Part shown: positions 1 through 8,322 of the stretch, piece by piece
Layout: every line of letters begins with the position of its first letter
How positions within the stretch are numbered: position 1 is the stretch's first letter
NCBI GenBank assembly: GCA_013695355.1
Contig: JACDAQ010000051.1
Span: 1-47,596 of the forward strand
From: Candidatus Protochlamydia sp.
GTDB taxonomy: Bacteria > Chlamydiota > Chlamydiia > Chlamydiales > Parachlamydiaceae
DNA: 47,596 nucleotides
Direction of reading: 5' to 3'
The notes under the pieces: model-generated
Databases searched by the model: none
Told to the model about the DNA's origin: nothing
What the model saw: only the letters and a program-made list of their open reading frames with translations
Made by a program: the position numbers and the translations under genes

Positions 1-16
1 AAGCCTCGGGCTTGAA

Positions 17-64
17 AAATAACTTTGAGGGTAATATTAATCAATATGACCCTCAAAGTTATTT
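17..64. repeat. 16-bp perfect inverted repeat (hairpin)
   Basis: Arms 17-32 and 49-64 are exact reverse complements, with a 16-base AT-rich loop between them. A second short stem (AAGCC/GGCTT) lies at 1-13. There is no clean T-run after either stem. They could end transcription arriving from left of the window, but that gene is not visible. Confidence 0.5.
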
Positions 65-149
65 ATTCAATCGCGAGAGCTTTCACGCTAGCCGAAAGGG
101 CAAAAAAACTCCAAACTCAGGTTATTACATAAAAAAGATGGAGATATTT

Positions 150-653
150 ATGCTACAAATAATAACTAAAATTCCAGTGTTTGTATGGCCTTTATTTGCA
201 ATTTTACTGCTGAGCGGGTTAAGAGCAAGGAAAACTAATGAAGTACCATTAGCTGTATTACTTTTGATCCCTTCTATATTTTTTGGTTGGTCTCTTTTTT
301 CGTTTTTTGGAAAATATGCCACTAATCCCCTAGCAATCTTTTTTTGGTTTCTATGCTTAGGAGTTGGGTTTTTTATCGGGTTTTCCCATATGCAAAAACT
401 GAAACTCCAATTCGATAAGCAAAAAAAGAAAGTTGAAATGCCAGGCAGTTGGATTCCATTAATGCTCTCAATGTCAATTTTTACTGCAAAATTTGCGATT
501 GGAATGATGGGTTCAATGTTGCCCCATCTTAATGAGTCATTTTTATTTCTTGGCCTTGAACTTTTCTCTACCATTATACTTGGCATTTTTGCAGGAAGAG
601 GGGTAAATTGTTTAGTAAGATACAGAACTTCCTCGATGGAGAATGCTGTATAA
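150..653 (+). CDS. DUF6622-like integral membrane protein
   Basis: A 167-residue hydrophobic protein with about four to five membrane segments. The first follows the N-terminal MLQIITKIPVFVWPLF; others lie around residues 30-50, 60-80, 110-130 and 135-155. A basic cytoplasmic loop (HMQKLKLQFDKQKKK) sits between the third and fourth. The pattern matches the DUF6622 family of bacterial membrane proteins, which I recognise by sequence style only; no function is known. The open frame extends back to base 12, but ATG 150 is preceded by GGAG at 139-142 and starts right at the family's usual N-terminus, so I chose it. The upstream extension overlaps the 17-64 hairpin and is unlikely to be coding. 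It stands alone, with no operon partner in the window. Confidence 0.7.
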   Translation: MLQIITKIPVFVWPLFAILLLSGLRARKTNEVPLAVLLLIPSIFFGWSLFSFFGKYATNPLAIFFWFLCLGVGFFIGFSHMQKLKLQFDKQKKKVEMPGSWIPLMLSMSIFTAKFAIGMMGSMLPHLNESFLFLGLELFSTIILGIFAGRGVNCLVRYRTSSMENAV

Positions 654-1282
654 GGGCTATTAACCTGAATTTGGATTTCTCTCCTCGATAATAAGGGAAT
701 CTCGCGCCCTATGCATCCCCTAACTTGCAATACGCAACAGCCGGTGAAGAATAGATTTTATCAAAAAATTTCTGATATTTTTTCTTTCGTCATGATAGGA
801 CTTTTTATATATATTAAAGTATGTAAATCCCCCCAAGTAGCTTTACAAATAGTTTTCGAATATAGCTCAAATAATTTAAAGAAATATTTAACAAATATTT
901 AACAATTTTTTGAATATTTTTGAAATATAATAGTTACCTTTCTCATTGCATAAGCTTTTAAGGCAAAAATGGAGGTTGCTGCGTAATCATTACGGCATGC
1001 TTCAATAGGAATTCTCAAAAGTTAGATTAACATTTTTGCCATTGTCTAATGCACTCCTTCTTTTCAATTAGCACAAATCTTACTGAGATTTTATCAAGTT
1101 AGGAGGGAATTTATCTTTCCATACAAAATCCTTCACGGCAGTGGGAGCATAAGAGAACGCTTAGGAGTTCATGGCAAGGATTAAATGGCTCATGTAGCGG
1201 TTATGATCAGGATCATTGAAAGCTTACCAACAGACAATCAGCACTAACCATTTTTATCAAAATTCTTATGTATGTAGTTGGT
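654..1282. other. AT-rich intergenic stretch without a gene
   Basis: No convincing coding sequence on either strand. A 63-codon open frame (711-902) has no ribosome-binding site and no protein-like composition. An 11-base tandem repeat (AAATATTTAAC twice) lies at 882-903. The stretch ends at the stranded terminator beside the island. Confidence 0.5.
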
Positions 1283-1313
1283 AAAAAAAAAGGAAAGGTA
1301 TTGCTACCTTTCC
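1283..1313 (-). terminator. Rho-independent terminator, probably the original tRNA-Phe terminator
   Basis: Read on the minus strand this is a 9-bp perfect stem (1305-1313 with 1292-1300), a GCAA tetraloop and a run of nine T (bases 1283-1291). It lies four bases beyond the truncated tRNA-Phe copy. The most economical reading is that it terminated tRNA-Phe before the island separated the two; that history is inferred. Confidence 0.8.
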
Positions 1314-1317
1314 GAAG

Positions 1318-1359
1318 TGGCCAGAACTGGAATCGAACCAGCGACACAAGGATTTTCAG
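1318..1359 (-). repeat. Left attachment-site copy (partial tRNA-Phe)
   Basis: Forty-two bases identical to 5750-5791: the tRNA-Phe 3' acceptor strand, T arm, variable loop and 3' side of the anticodon arm. Identity stops abruptly at 1360, and the remainder of the tRNA is absent. This is the copy left when a tRNA-targeting integrase restores the intact gene at the other end. Confidence 0.9.
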
Positions 1360-1733
1360 ACCCATTCGGCATAAAACTCTGAACAACAACGATTAAACCA
1401 GAATACGATTTTCCTCTCAAACGATTTAAGGTTTTATTCGGATAGATTCTAATATATTCGCCTGTTTTCCGATCAGTTGCGTAAAAAATGCGTAAAATCG
1501 CAAAGCTTTATCCCACCATCTCAATTGTGCAGGTACTGCTTGCATAAATAAGAAGATGATATCCCAACTTTGTGTTAAGACTATGGCAAAAAATTTAGAA
1601 AAATGGCAAACTTTCTCTATCTTTTACAGACTACGAAAGAGAAAATCGAATGATAAAATAGTTATACCTAATTGTTTGCTTGCTCATATCTTCGCTATTT
1701 GCGTTGATTCAACCCATTGAAGGAACTTCTAAA
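1360..1733. other. Island left-end non-coding region
   Basis: Between the left repeat and the hydrolase start I see no gene. It holds the TGCGTAAAA repeats and AT-rich sequence presumably carrying the hydrolase promoter. No convincing -35/-10 pair could be picked out. Confidence 0.4.
1477..1498 (+). promoter_or_regulatory. Candidate integrase arm-type binding site (left)
   Basis: Two overlapping TGCGTAAAA units (1478-1486 and 1489-1497). The 16-mer TTGCGTAAAAAATGCG (1477-1492) recurs exactly at 5647-5662 near the other end, and an inverted near-copy lies at 5541-5563. Repeats of this kind at both ends of an integrase element suggest arm-type sites. The function is inferred. Confidence 0.45.
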
Positions 1734-2567
1734 ATGCCAAAGTATTTATATGATCTTGATCAGGTTCGATATTTGCTTTATCAAACCAACGAAGGGAAGA
1801 ATTACAATTGGTTATTTTTTCCAGGCGGTCCAGGTGGCGATTCTTGCTACCTTCGTAGTCTTGTTGATGAGTTACAATTACCAGGTAATGTATGGCTAAT
1901 TGATCTCCCAGGTAATGGAAGTAATACGAACAGCTCTTATTCTGATAATTATGACTTTTGGTTTGAGCTGTTTCCTCGTATCGTTAAACAATTTGATAAT
2001 CCCATAGTAGTAGGCCATTCATTTGGCGGGATGCTACCTATGCTCTATCCTGAGCTTGAACATATTTTAAAAGGATGTGTGATTCTCAACTCCTCTCCAG
2101 TGTTGTGGTTGGAAGAAGCTGTCGCTTACTCAAAGCAATTTGACCTGCCCGATCTTACTGAAGACATGCAAGCATTTATTCAAAACCCTAATCAAGAAAC
2201 GTTTGATGCAGCTCTAAGTGCCTGTATGCCTTACTATTTTCCAAAAGAGACGCTAGAAAAAGGAAGACAATTGCTTTCCCAAGTTCCCTTTCAATATCGC
2301 CCAGCAGTTTGGGGTCAAGTTAAAGCTATAGAAGGAAAGCTTTTAGCAAAATGGATTCCTCAACAGGTGCCTACTTTAATTATTGGTGCAAAGTATGACT
2401 GTATTTGTCCATTTTCTTTATTCAAGAATGATCAAAGATTCCATCGCAAGAATATAAAACTGTTATTTATTGAAGATGCAGGTCATTGTCCTTGGGTAGA
2501 AAATCCTGCAGCTATAAGAGAGGCTTTTCAAGAGTTCTCCTCTCAACTTTCAGGAAAAATGCAATAG
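1734..2567 (+). CDS. Alpha/beta hydrolase (island cargo)
   Basis: A 277-residue single-domain alpha/beta hydrolase. An oxyanion-type FPGGPGG turn lies near residue 30, the nucleophile elbow GHSFGG near residue 96, an acid in GAKYDCICP and the catalytic histidine in DAGHCPWVENP near the C-terminus, so the Ser-Asp-His triad appears complete. The cap region resembles proline-iminopeptidase-like or ester hydrolases; the substrate is unknown. The frame extends back to TTG 1680, but ATG 1734 has AAGGAA at a normal distance and begins where the fold begins. The stop codon abuts the start of the DUF1016 nuclease (TAGATG), so the two genes are almost certainly translated together. It lies inside the tRNA-Phe island. 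No signal peptide, so probably cytosolic. Confidence 0.8.
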   Translation: MPKYLYDLDQVRYLLYQTNEGKNYNWLFFPGGPGGDSCYLRSLVDELQLPGNVWLIDLPGNGSNTNSSYSDNYDFWFELFPRIVKQFDNPIVVGHSFGGMLPMLYPELEHILKGCVILNSSPVLWLEEAVAYSKQFDLPDLTEDMQAFIQNPNQETFDAALSACMPYYFPKETLEKGRQLLSQVPFQYRPAVWGQVKAIEGKLLAKWIPQQVPTLIIGAKYDCICPFSLFKNDQRFHRKNIKLLFIEDAGHCPWVENPAAIREAFQEFSSQLSGKMQ

Positions 2568-3665
2568 ATGACTAGAAAAATAAAGAAGTCCATAGTACCC
2601 CTAGTTTCGCAATCTAAGGTTCCATCTGACTATCCAGATTTTCTTAACGACTTGAAATCCAGAATCCAGACAGCGCAGTTAAAAGCCGCTGCTTCGGTTA
2701 ATCTAGAATTAACTTCTCTTTATTGGGATATTGGACAGAACCTTTTGAAAAAAACTAGAGAAGAAGGTTGGGGGTCAAAAGTAGTAGAACGTCTTGCGAC
2801 TGACTTAGCCGATGCTTTTTCAGGAGTAGCCGGATTTTCAAAAAGAAATTTGGAATTGATGCGACAATTTGCTGAAAGCTATCCCGATGGTATTTACGAA
2901 ACAGCTGTTTCGCAAATTCCTTGGGGACATAACATCGTTCTTATGCAACGCCTTGAGCAGCCTACAGACCGTCTTTGGTACGCTCAGCAAACAATCAAAA
3001 ATGGATGGTCCAGAAACGTTTTAGTTATGTGGATTGAATCTGAGCTACATAAGCGCAAAGGAAAGGCTGTTAATAATTTTGCTTTAACTCTCCCAGAGCC
3101 TCATTCTGATTTAGCCGTTGAATCATTAAAAGATCCCTATTGCCTGGACTTTCTTACAGTATCTACAGAAGCACATGAGAAGGAGATTGAGCAAGGCTTA
3201 ATTGACCACTTACAAAAATTTCTGTTGGAATTAGGACAAGGTTTTGCTTTCATCGCAAGGCAATATCATCTTGAGATAGGTGGAGAGGATTCTTATATTG
3301 ATCTTTTGTTTTATCATTTCAAGCTCAAATGTTTCGTAGTCATTGAGTTGAAGGCAGGTCCATTCAAAGCAACGGATGCTGGTCAGGTCAATTTTTACCT
3401 GACAGCTGTAGATCGTTTGCTTAAGCAACCAGAGGATAATCCAACCATTGGCATTATCTTATGCAAAGAAAAGAATAAAATTACGGCTGAATATGCCCTC
3501 AGTAATCTGAAGAGTCCTATTGGAGTATCAAGCTATACAGTGAATTTTGTAGAAAAACTTCCCAAAGAACTGAAAGGAAAGCTTCCCACTATTGAAGAAA
3601 TAGAGGCAGAATTAAGTGAAGGCAAAGAGACAAAAAAGCCACGAAAGAAAGTTAAGCTAACTTAG
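2568..3665 (+). CDS. DUF1016 / YhcG-type PDDEXK nuclease
   Basis: A 365-residue protein with the two-part YhcG architecture. The helical DUF1016 N-terminal domain (about 25-180) holds the family block YWDIGQNLL and a GFSKRNLELMRQF segment. The C-terminal PDDEXK nuclease domain (about 190-345) shows D245 in SYIDLLFYH and the E260-x-K262 pair in VVIELKAG. All nuclease core residues I can identify are present. The tail (about 345-365) is lysine-rich. Proteins of this family are scattered on mobile elements and often near restriction-modification genes; a DNA or defence role is presumed, not proven. The start codon directly follows the hydrolase stop with no gap, which implies translational coupling. 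The gene ends 27 bases before the primase remnant on the opposite strand. Confidence 0.88.
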   Translation: MTRKIKKSIVPLVSQSKVPSDYPDFLNDLKSRIQTAQLKAAASVNLELTSLYWDIGQNLLKKTREEGWGSKVVERLATDLADAFSGVAGFSKRNLELMRQFAESYPDGIYETAVSQIPWGHNIVLMQRLEQPTDRLWYAQQTIKNGWSRNVLVMWIESELHKRKGKAVNNFALTLPEPHSDLAVESLKDPYCLDFLTVSTEAHEKEIEQGLIDHLQKFLLELGQGFAFIARQYHLEIGGEDSYIDLLFYHFKLKCFVVIELKAGPFKATDAGQVNFYLTAVDRLLKQPEDNPTIGIILCKEKNKITAEYALSNLKSPIGVSSYTVNFVEKLPKELKGKLPTIEEIEAELSEGKETKKPRKKVKLT

Positions 3666-3691
3666 ATTATAAATAGCTCTATTTCATCTCC

Positions 3692-4411
3692 TTATTTGAG
3701 TATCTTAAAGTTTTCCTTAGAAAGATTTTTTGCAAAAACTCCCTTCCCTGTCCCTTGCAAGCCAATTAAGATTAATCCTGTCATAATTTTATCTGGATGC
3801 TGCACTAAGTATACCATCCATTTCCATACGTAGTAGAAATACTCATCATTCCCTGCGCAAATAACATCTTTAATGTGCTTTTTATAGAGGTCGCACTTGC
3901 CTTTCACTGGCTCAATAGAAAAACCCTTCCAGATGTTATACATGCCGTTTTTATCTTCTAAAGTAGTAGGGTCAAACGTGATGTCTTTTAGCTGTCTTCT
4001 ATGAGGATGTGCAAGCCATATACGAGCCTTACTTCTTGAGCGTCCATCTGAACAAATGCAGATGCGATCAAATGGCATTTGAGAGGAAAGATCTTTGTTT
4101 TTTGTGAGCAGGTGTTTGATGTGGATCAATTCTTTACGACATGCCTGCTGTGGGTACTTCTTCCAAAGAAAAAGCCACTCAGTTTCCAGAGTTTCTATAG
4201 CTTGTATATTGAAAGTTTCTTTTCGCTTTTGACTCTCTTTCTATAAATCCTTAACCCAGTTTTCAGTAATTGGGTGATGCCGAAAAGCTTGTATTAGCCC
4301 AATAAAATGAGCCAAGAAACTGATTCCTATTTCACATGATTTAGTGGTTTCTATTGCTATTGTAAGAGCTTTTTCAAATAGATGAGGCTGATTAGGCAGT
4401 TGAATTTTCAT
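3692..4411 (-). pseudogene. Broken phage/plasmid primase-helicase (DUF5906-like)
   Basis: In one minus-strand frame, ATG 4411 opens a 56-codon stretch that ends at an in-frame TAG (4241-4243). The same frame then continues without another stop to 3692. The second part resembles the central region of virus-type primase/helicases: a WLAHPHRRQLKDITFDP segment, FYYVWKWMVYLVQHPD, and a Walker A loop GLQGTGKG. It stops about 14 residues after Walker A, so the ATPase core (Walker B, sensor, arginine finger) is gone. It is either one gene with an amber stop and 3' truncation, or a small gene followed by a 5'- and 3'-truncated fragment. It must originally have replicated the element. Confidence 0.7.
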
Positions 4412-4434
4412 TGTTTCCTGGGATGTTAAGATTG

Positions 4435-5430
4435 TTATTGGTTTTTTGAAGCAACTTCTTCTCCCTGTGTAGCTCCCGACATTGCAAGGTGGGATGCTGC
4501 TGTGTGTCTTAGCGAATGGAAAACTATGTCTTTGAATCCCAATTGGTTGAAAACTGATTGAAAGGCTTTTCGGATCATGGTATAGGTTGGTTCTCTGGAA
4601 GGATTTTGAGATGGAAAGATATAATCCTCCTCTTGATTGGAAGTACTCCAGCCTTTCAGGAAATTGTATATTTGATCGGGCATGGGAAGCACTCTTATAT
4701 CATGATTTTTCGTAACTTCAAGAGTGATGAGCCGATGTTCAAAATCTACATTCTTCCACTTTAGACTAGCAATCTCACCGTAACGCATACCGAGAGATTC
4801 AGCCATGAGCACCATGCCGTAAAGATTGCGATTCTTATGCTCTTTACATGCTTGAAGAAGCAATTGAAGTTCTTCTTTGCTAAGAAAGCGTGACCTTCCT
4901 TTGTTTTCAGGGAGCTTGGAGACCTTTCTAAAAGGATTTTCGGCAATCCATTCCCATTCAGAAGAAGCTAATGAAAAAGCTTTGCTTAACTTGGCAAAAT
5001 ATCGGTTTACCGTCGGACCAGACCTGGGAGTCTTCCTAATTGTATTTTCACTGAGAAGAGAATGCTTGGCTTGGGCAAGTAAGGAGGGCTTTACATCGCT
5101 TAACAATTTATGCCCATAATGCTCACGCCACCAAGCCAAATGATGGACTTGGCTTCTCACTCGTTTCGGGAATCTATTTAAATAGATCGTCTCATACTGT
5201 TCTATGAGATCATTGACTGTGTACTTGCGTGCCTTGACTTCTTGAGGTAACTTTCCTTCCAAAATGCCGGTCTCATTAGAGCGCACCCAATTTTTAGCTT
5301 CAGTGAGGGTACGAAAAACTTGTCTAATGGGCTTAGCACCCTTTCTTCTTACTTCAGCATGGAAACTAAAGGTGCCATCTTTTTTCGGATACTTGCGAAT
5401 GCAACGGATGTTGTCTGAACTTTTTGCCAT
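4435..5430 (-). pseudogene. Tyrosine recombinase/integrase, C-terminally truncated
   Basis: A 331-residue phage-type integrase. It has an N-terminal arm-binding region (1-60), a SAM-like core-binding domain (about 70-165) and a catalytic domain with the first arginine in GMRYGEIASLKWKN and the HSLRHTAASHLAMSGAT block (H-x-x-R). The usual continuation, the LGH box and catalytic tyrosine about 25-35 residues later, is missing. The frame runs into 10 unrelated residues (QGEEVASKNQ) and stops, and no LGH or Tyr remnant is visible in the other frames before the primase remnant. It should therefore be inactive for strand cleavage. Its position next to the intact tRNA-Phe and the flanking repeats identify it as the integrase that inserted the island. 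Confidence 0.85.
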
Positions 5431-5540
5431 AGTCTTTACCTGAATAGAGTGATTATAAATTTTTTGGAATAAAAGGGTAATCCGTTGTTCCTATTTGGAT
5501 TTCTCCAGGTAAATTGCGAAAGCGATAAACAAACTTTACT

Positions 5541-5563
5541 TATTTTACGTATTTTTTCCGTAA
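5541..5563 (-). promoter_or_regulatory. Candidate integrase arm-type site (inverted copy)
   Basis: Read on the minus strand, this matches the left-end site 1477-1498 in all but about three positions. It lies just upstream of the integrase start, where it could also autoregulate. Inference from sequence similarity only. Confidence 0.4.
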
Positions 5564-5646
5564 CGAAGATAAAAGTTGATAGGAAAAGATTTGGTTTTGG
5601 ATCTTCAAGGCTTGAAAGCAAAGTTGTTCTGATTGATTCAGACCAT

Positions 5647-5662
5647 TTGCGTAAAAAATGCG
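5647..5662 (+). promoter_or_regulatory. Candidate integrase arm-type site (right)
   Basis: Exact copy of TTGCGTAAAAAATGCG from the left end (1477-1492). The preceding ten bases are also 80% alike. It lies 88 bases inside the right attachment repeat. Confidence 0.45.
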
Positions 5663-5749
5663 GAAATTGGGACTTTTGGTAAGATTTTTGCATAGTGACT
5701 CCTTACGTTAAAAAACGTTCAGAGTCTATGCGTAGAATTTAGAAAAGGT

Positions 5750-5822
<73 letters not shown>

Positions 5823-6141
5823 ATTTGACTTGGCTTTTCCTTAAAGGAATTACACCAGAAGTGAGAACAATAGTGGAAAATTCCATTTTTACGCAATCTT
5901 TTTATATGCGATGTATGGATTTACTTGACATACAACAGCATTCACTTTGATAGTTTATACGTAATCCTAACAAAGTCAGAAAGATAGAACAAAAAAAACA
6001 AAGCATATAAAACTTAAAGTAAAAAAATGGCTGGTAAAAAATTAACGAATTTTCGTACCAGCCTTTTATTTTATCCTGCCTATCTTGCCTCTGAGGGCGA
6101 TCCTGCTTATCCTATTTAAATAATCATTACAAGACCTCTTC
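5823..6141. other. Intergenic region upstream of tRNA-Phe
   Basis: About 320 bases with no gene. It contains the presumed tRNA-Phe promoter (minus strand; no clear consensus picked) and the terminator at 6021-6072. Confidence 0.4.
6021..6072 (-). terminator. Bidirectional-type terminator after the tail-specific protease
   Basis: Stem GGCTGGTA/TACCAGCC (6029-6036 with 6056-6063), with a second AAAATT/AATTTT stem inside. On the minus strand the stem is followed by seven T (bases 6021-6027), which suits the protease gene ending at 6142. On the plus strand it is followed by a TTTTATTTT tract. Confidence 0.75.
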
Positions 6142-8154
6142 TCAATTTTTTGCTTTGCTTCTATCCAGAGTATGAAGCAAGACCATATCTTTGATTACAC
6201 TAACCGCCTCAGCCATTTGCAGATCATCTACCCCAAAAGTTTTTGGTTTTTTCTCATCTGAAAATTGCTCCTCTTCCTCTTCTCCACTCTCCTTGGGGAC
6301 CTTGCCAGTTAAAAACAACTGATAGTTTTTGTTATGCTTGATGCGGTAAACGCTATTTTTCCGCAAAGTTGGCAGGAGATCATCCCAAGTGTAAACCCGA
6401 TGCTGAAGGGTTGGGATGTAATATTTCAGATACCATCCTTTGACATCAGCTGAGACATCGGACAGCGAATCATCATACGAAGGGGGGATGGTATCCGCAC
6501 CTACGGAATCAAGATAAATTTCACCAATTTCTTCTTTACTCCATTTGCCAGGGGCCACAATGTCGGCTTTGACGCCATTCTTTTGAGGCGTTTTTCCAGA
6601 AACAGTATAGTATTTACCTACGGTCACTTTAAAATAAGAGGTGCTTTTATTATCAGTCACAGTTTGTGTCTGAATGGTCCCTTTGCCGTAAGTGTGTTCA
6701 TCCCCTACAATGACAGCAACCCCATAATCCTGCAAAGCCTGAGCGACGATCTCGGCTGCGGAGGCGGTTGCTTTGGAGGTCAGCACCACTAACGGGCCGT
6801 CATAAGATGTTTCGCCATCGACATCACGGTAAAAGCGTTCCTCTCCATTTGAATATTTTGAAATAACGATGACACCATTCGTAATAAAAAGGCCCGCTAC
6901 TTTCACAGCCTGAGATAGGAACCCCCCGCTATTTTCACGCAGATCCAAAATTAAACCCCGCAAATTGCCTTGCTTTTTTAATTTGTCAATAGCATCGCGA
7001 ACGTCTTTCTCGCTTGAAACTCCATCTCCCTGATAAAATGAATGCAATGTTATTTTGCCAATAATGCCATTACCAAAAGGTTCCGAGCTCATATCGACCC
7101 GGTCATTACTTAAAATAATTTCTTCGCGCAATAGCGAAACAGAAAATATCTTATCTCCTTTTTTTCCTTTATCTCTCCGTTTAAAAAGGAGTTTTACCTG
7201 AACATCCTTTTCCCCATGCAACATTTCCATGACTTTTTCAAAAGGATAATTTGCAATCTCTTTTCCATTGACTTCGAGCAATTGGTCTTCTGGTTCGATT
7301 AACCCGCTTCTTGCAGCCGGGCTTCCTTCCAATGTACGCGCTACAACCACTTCATCACCTTTATCCCGCAGGACAAGGCCAATCCCCTGAAATTCTTTTT
7401 GCAGCCGTACCCGCATATCATAAGCTTCGTTTGCCTGATAAAATGTTGTGTGGGAATCCAAACTACTGGCAAGGGCTTTTAAAACGTGGATGGTAAATAA
7501 ATTCTCTTTTTCAGCTTCGCTAAAAGGATTACCCTGGTCATCTTGATAAAGATATTGGTTTTCAAATTCCCTTAATTGATTCTCATATGATTTTAAAATA
7601 TATTCTTTTTTTTGAGCAGTTGAAGCTTCCCCAAACCTATTTTTATAAGAACCTACAAAAATCTCTAGGTTTTCTAAAAGACGAGATTTTAATTCATCTT
7701 CATTGCGGGCAAACGGCCTTTCGGCGATTTCTTTTAATGTCGGAATGTTTAGAACAAATAATTTTTCTTTTTCTTTTTGTTCAATCTTTTCCCTAAGGCT
7801 TCTTGAGCGCAAAATGGATTTTTGGATGGCCAAGTTCGCATTTTTGAAAATAGTAAAATCATTTTTTTTGTATTGCTGAATGACTTGATTAACCTCTCTT
7901 TCAGATAAATCGGCGTAGGGATCTACTTCGCTCTGCAGTAAATAAATGCGATGGGGATCGAATTGATTAATAAATACGGCGATTGCGTTCCGAACAATTT
8001 TAGAGGTTACGGCCTTTGTTTCCACATGCTGACTTAAGATCTGTTCCATAATGCGGTCAACATCATTTGGCTTCAATAACTCCTGCTCGAAAGCCTTAAG
8101 GCTATTAAAATTGATCAGGCATAAAAGAAATGTCAGTAACCATCGGGTATACAT
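6142..8154 (-). CDS. Tail-specific (C-terminal processing) protease, S41 family
   Basis: A 670-residue periplasmic serine protease of the Prc/Tsp family. It has a signal peptide (about 1-21, hydrophobic core WLLTFLLCLINF), an N-terminal helical domain (about 25-240), a PDZ domain (about 253-325, FQGIGLVL to LLFKRR), the S41 protease core with the catalytic serine in TASAAE (S465) and lysine in YGKGTIQ (K491), and a C-terminal DUF3340-type region with an acidic EEEEEQ segment. Length and architecture match full-size Prc and its chlamydial counterpart (CT441/Tsp). The neighbourhood, just upstream of rpsL, also resembles C. trachomatis. It degrades or trims proteins at their C-termini in the periplasm. 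Single gene with its own terminator at 6021-6072. Confidence 0.93.
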   Translation of the reverse strand: MYTRWLLTFLLCLINFNSLKAFEQELLKPNDVDRIMEQILSQHVETKAVTSKIVRNAIAVFINQFDPHRIYLLQSEVDPYADLSEREVNQVIQQYKKNDFTIFKNANLAIQKSILRSRSLREKIEQKEKEKLFVLNIPTLKEIAERPFARNEDELKSRLLENLEIFVGSYKNRFGEASTAQKKEYILKSYENQLREFENQYLYQDDQGNPFSEAEKENLFTIHVLKALASSLDSHTTFYQANEAYDMRVRLQKEFQGIGLVLRDKGDEVVVARTLEGSPAARSGLIEPEDQLLEVNGKEIANYPFEKVMEMLHGEKDVQVKLLFKRRDKGKKGDKIFSVSLLREEIILSNDRVDMSSEPFGNGIIGKITLHSFYQGDGVSSEKDVRDAIDKLKKQGNLRGLILDLRENSGGFLSQAVKVAGLFITNGVIVISKYSNGEERFYRDVDGETSYDGPLVVLTSKATASAAEIVAQALQDYGVAVIVGDEHTYGKGTIQTQTVTDNKSTSYFKVTVGKYYTVSGKTPQKNGVKADIVAPGKWSKEEIGEIYLDSVGADTIPPSYDDSLSDVSADVKGWYLKYYIPTLQHRVYTWDDLLPTLRKNSVYRIKHNKNYQLFLTGKVPKESGEEEEEQFSDEKKPKTFGVDDLQMAEAVSVIKDMVLLHTLDRSKAKN

Positions 8155-8214
8155 AGAAAGCTCCTTAAAAATGTCAACATAACCATTGAATATTAAAACG
8201 ACAATCTGAATTTT

Positions 8215-8232
8215 TAATCACTTCGGTGATTA
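8215..8232. promoter_or_regulatory. 7-bp hairpin with TTCG tetraloop in the divergent control region
   Basis: TAATCAC-TTCG-GTGATTA, a perfect stem with an extra-stable tetraloop, lies between the divergent protease gene and scpA. Its role is unknown. It could protect a transcript end or attenuate scpA, whose start is 90 bases downstream. Confidence 0.4.
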
Positions 8233-8322
8233 TGAACGGTTCTTAGCAAAAGGGCGATAAAAATAACTTTGCTTGATAATGTACATTTGCAATAATTGTT
8301 AAAACAGCTATTTTATTATCCT

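Noticed and set aside
711-902. 63-codon plus-strand open frame
   Set aside because: No ribosome-binding site, no family resemblance, AT-rich low-information translation.
1318-1359. Second tRNA-Phe gene
   Set aside because: Only the 3' part is present; the D arm and 5' acceptor strand are missing, so it cannot fold as a tRNA.
1283-1359. CRISPR-like or tandem repeat array
   Set aside because: Only a terminator stem and one tRNA fragment; no repeated spacer structure anywhere in the window.
5436-5693. Open frames on both strands between the integrase and tRNA-Phe
   Set aside because: Both strands are open by chance in AT-rich attachment-site DNA; putative arm sites explain the conserved bits.
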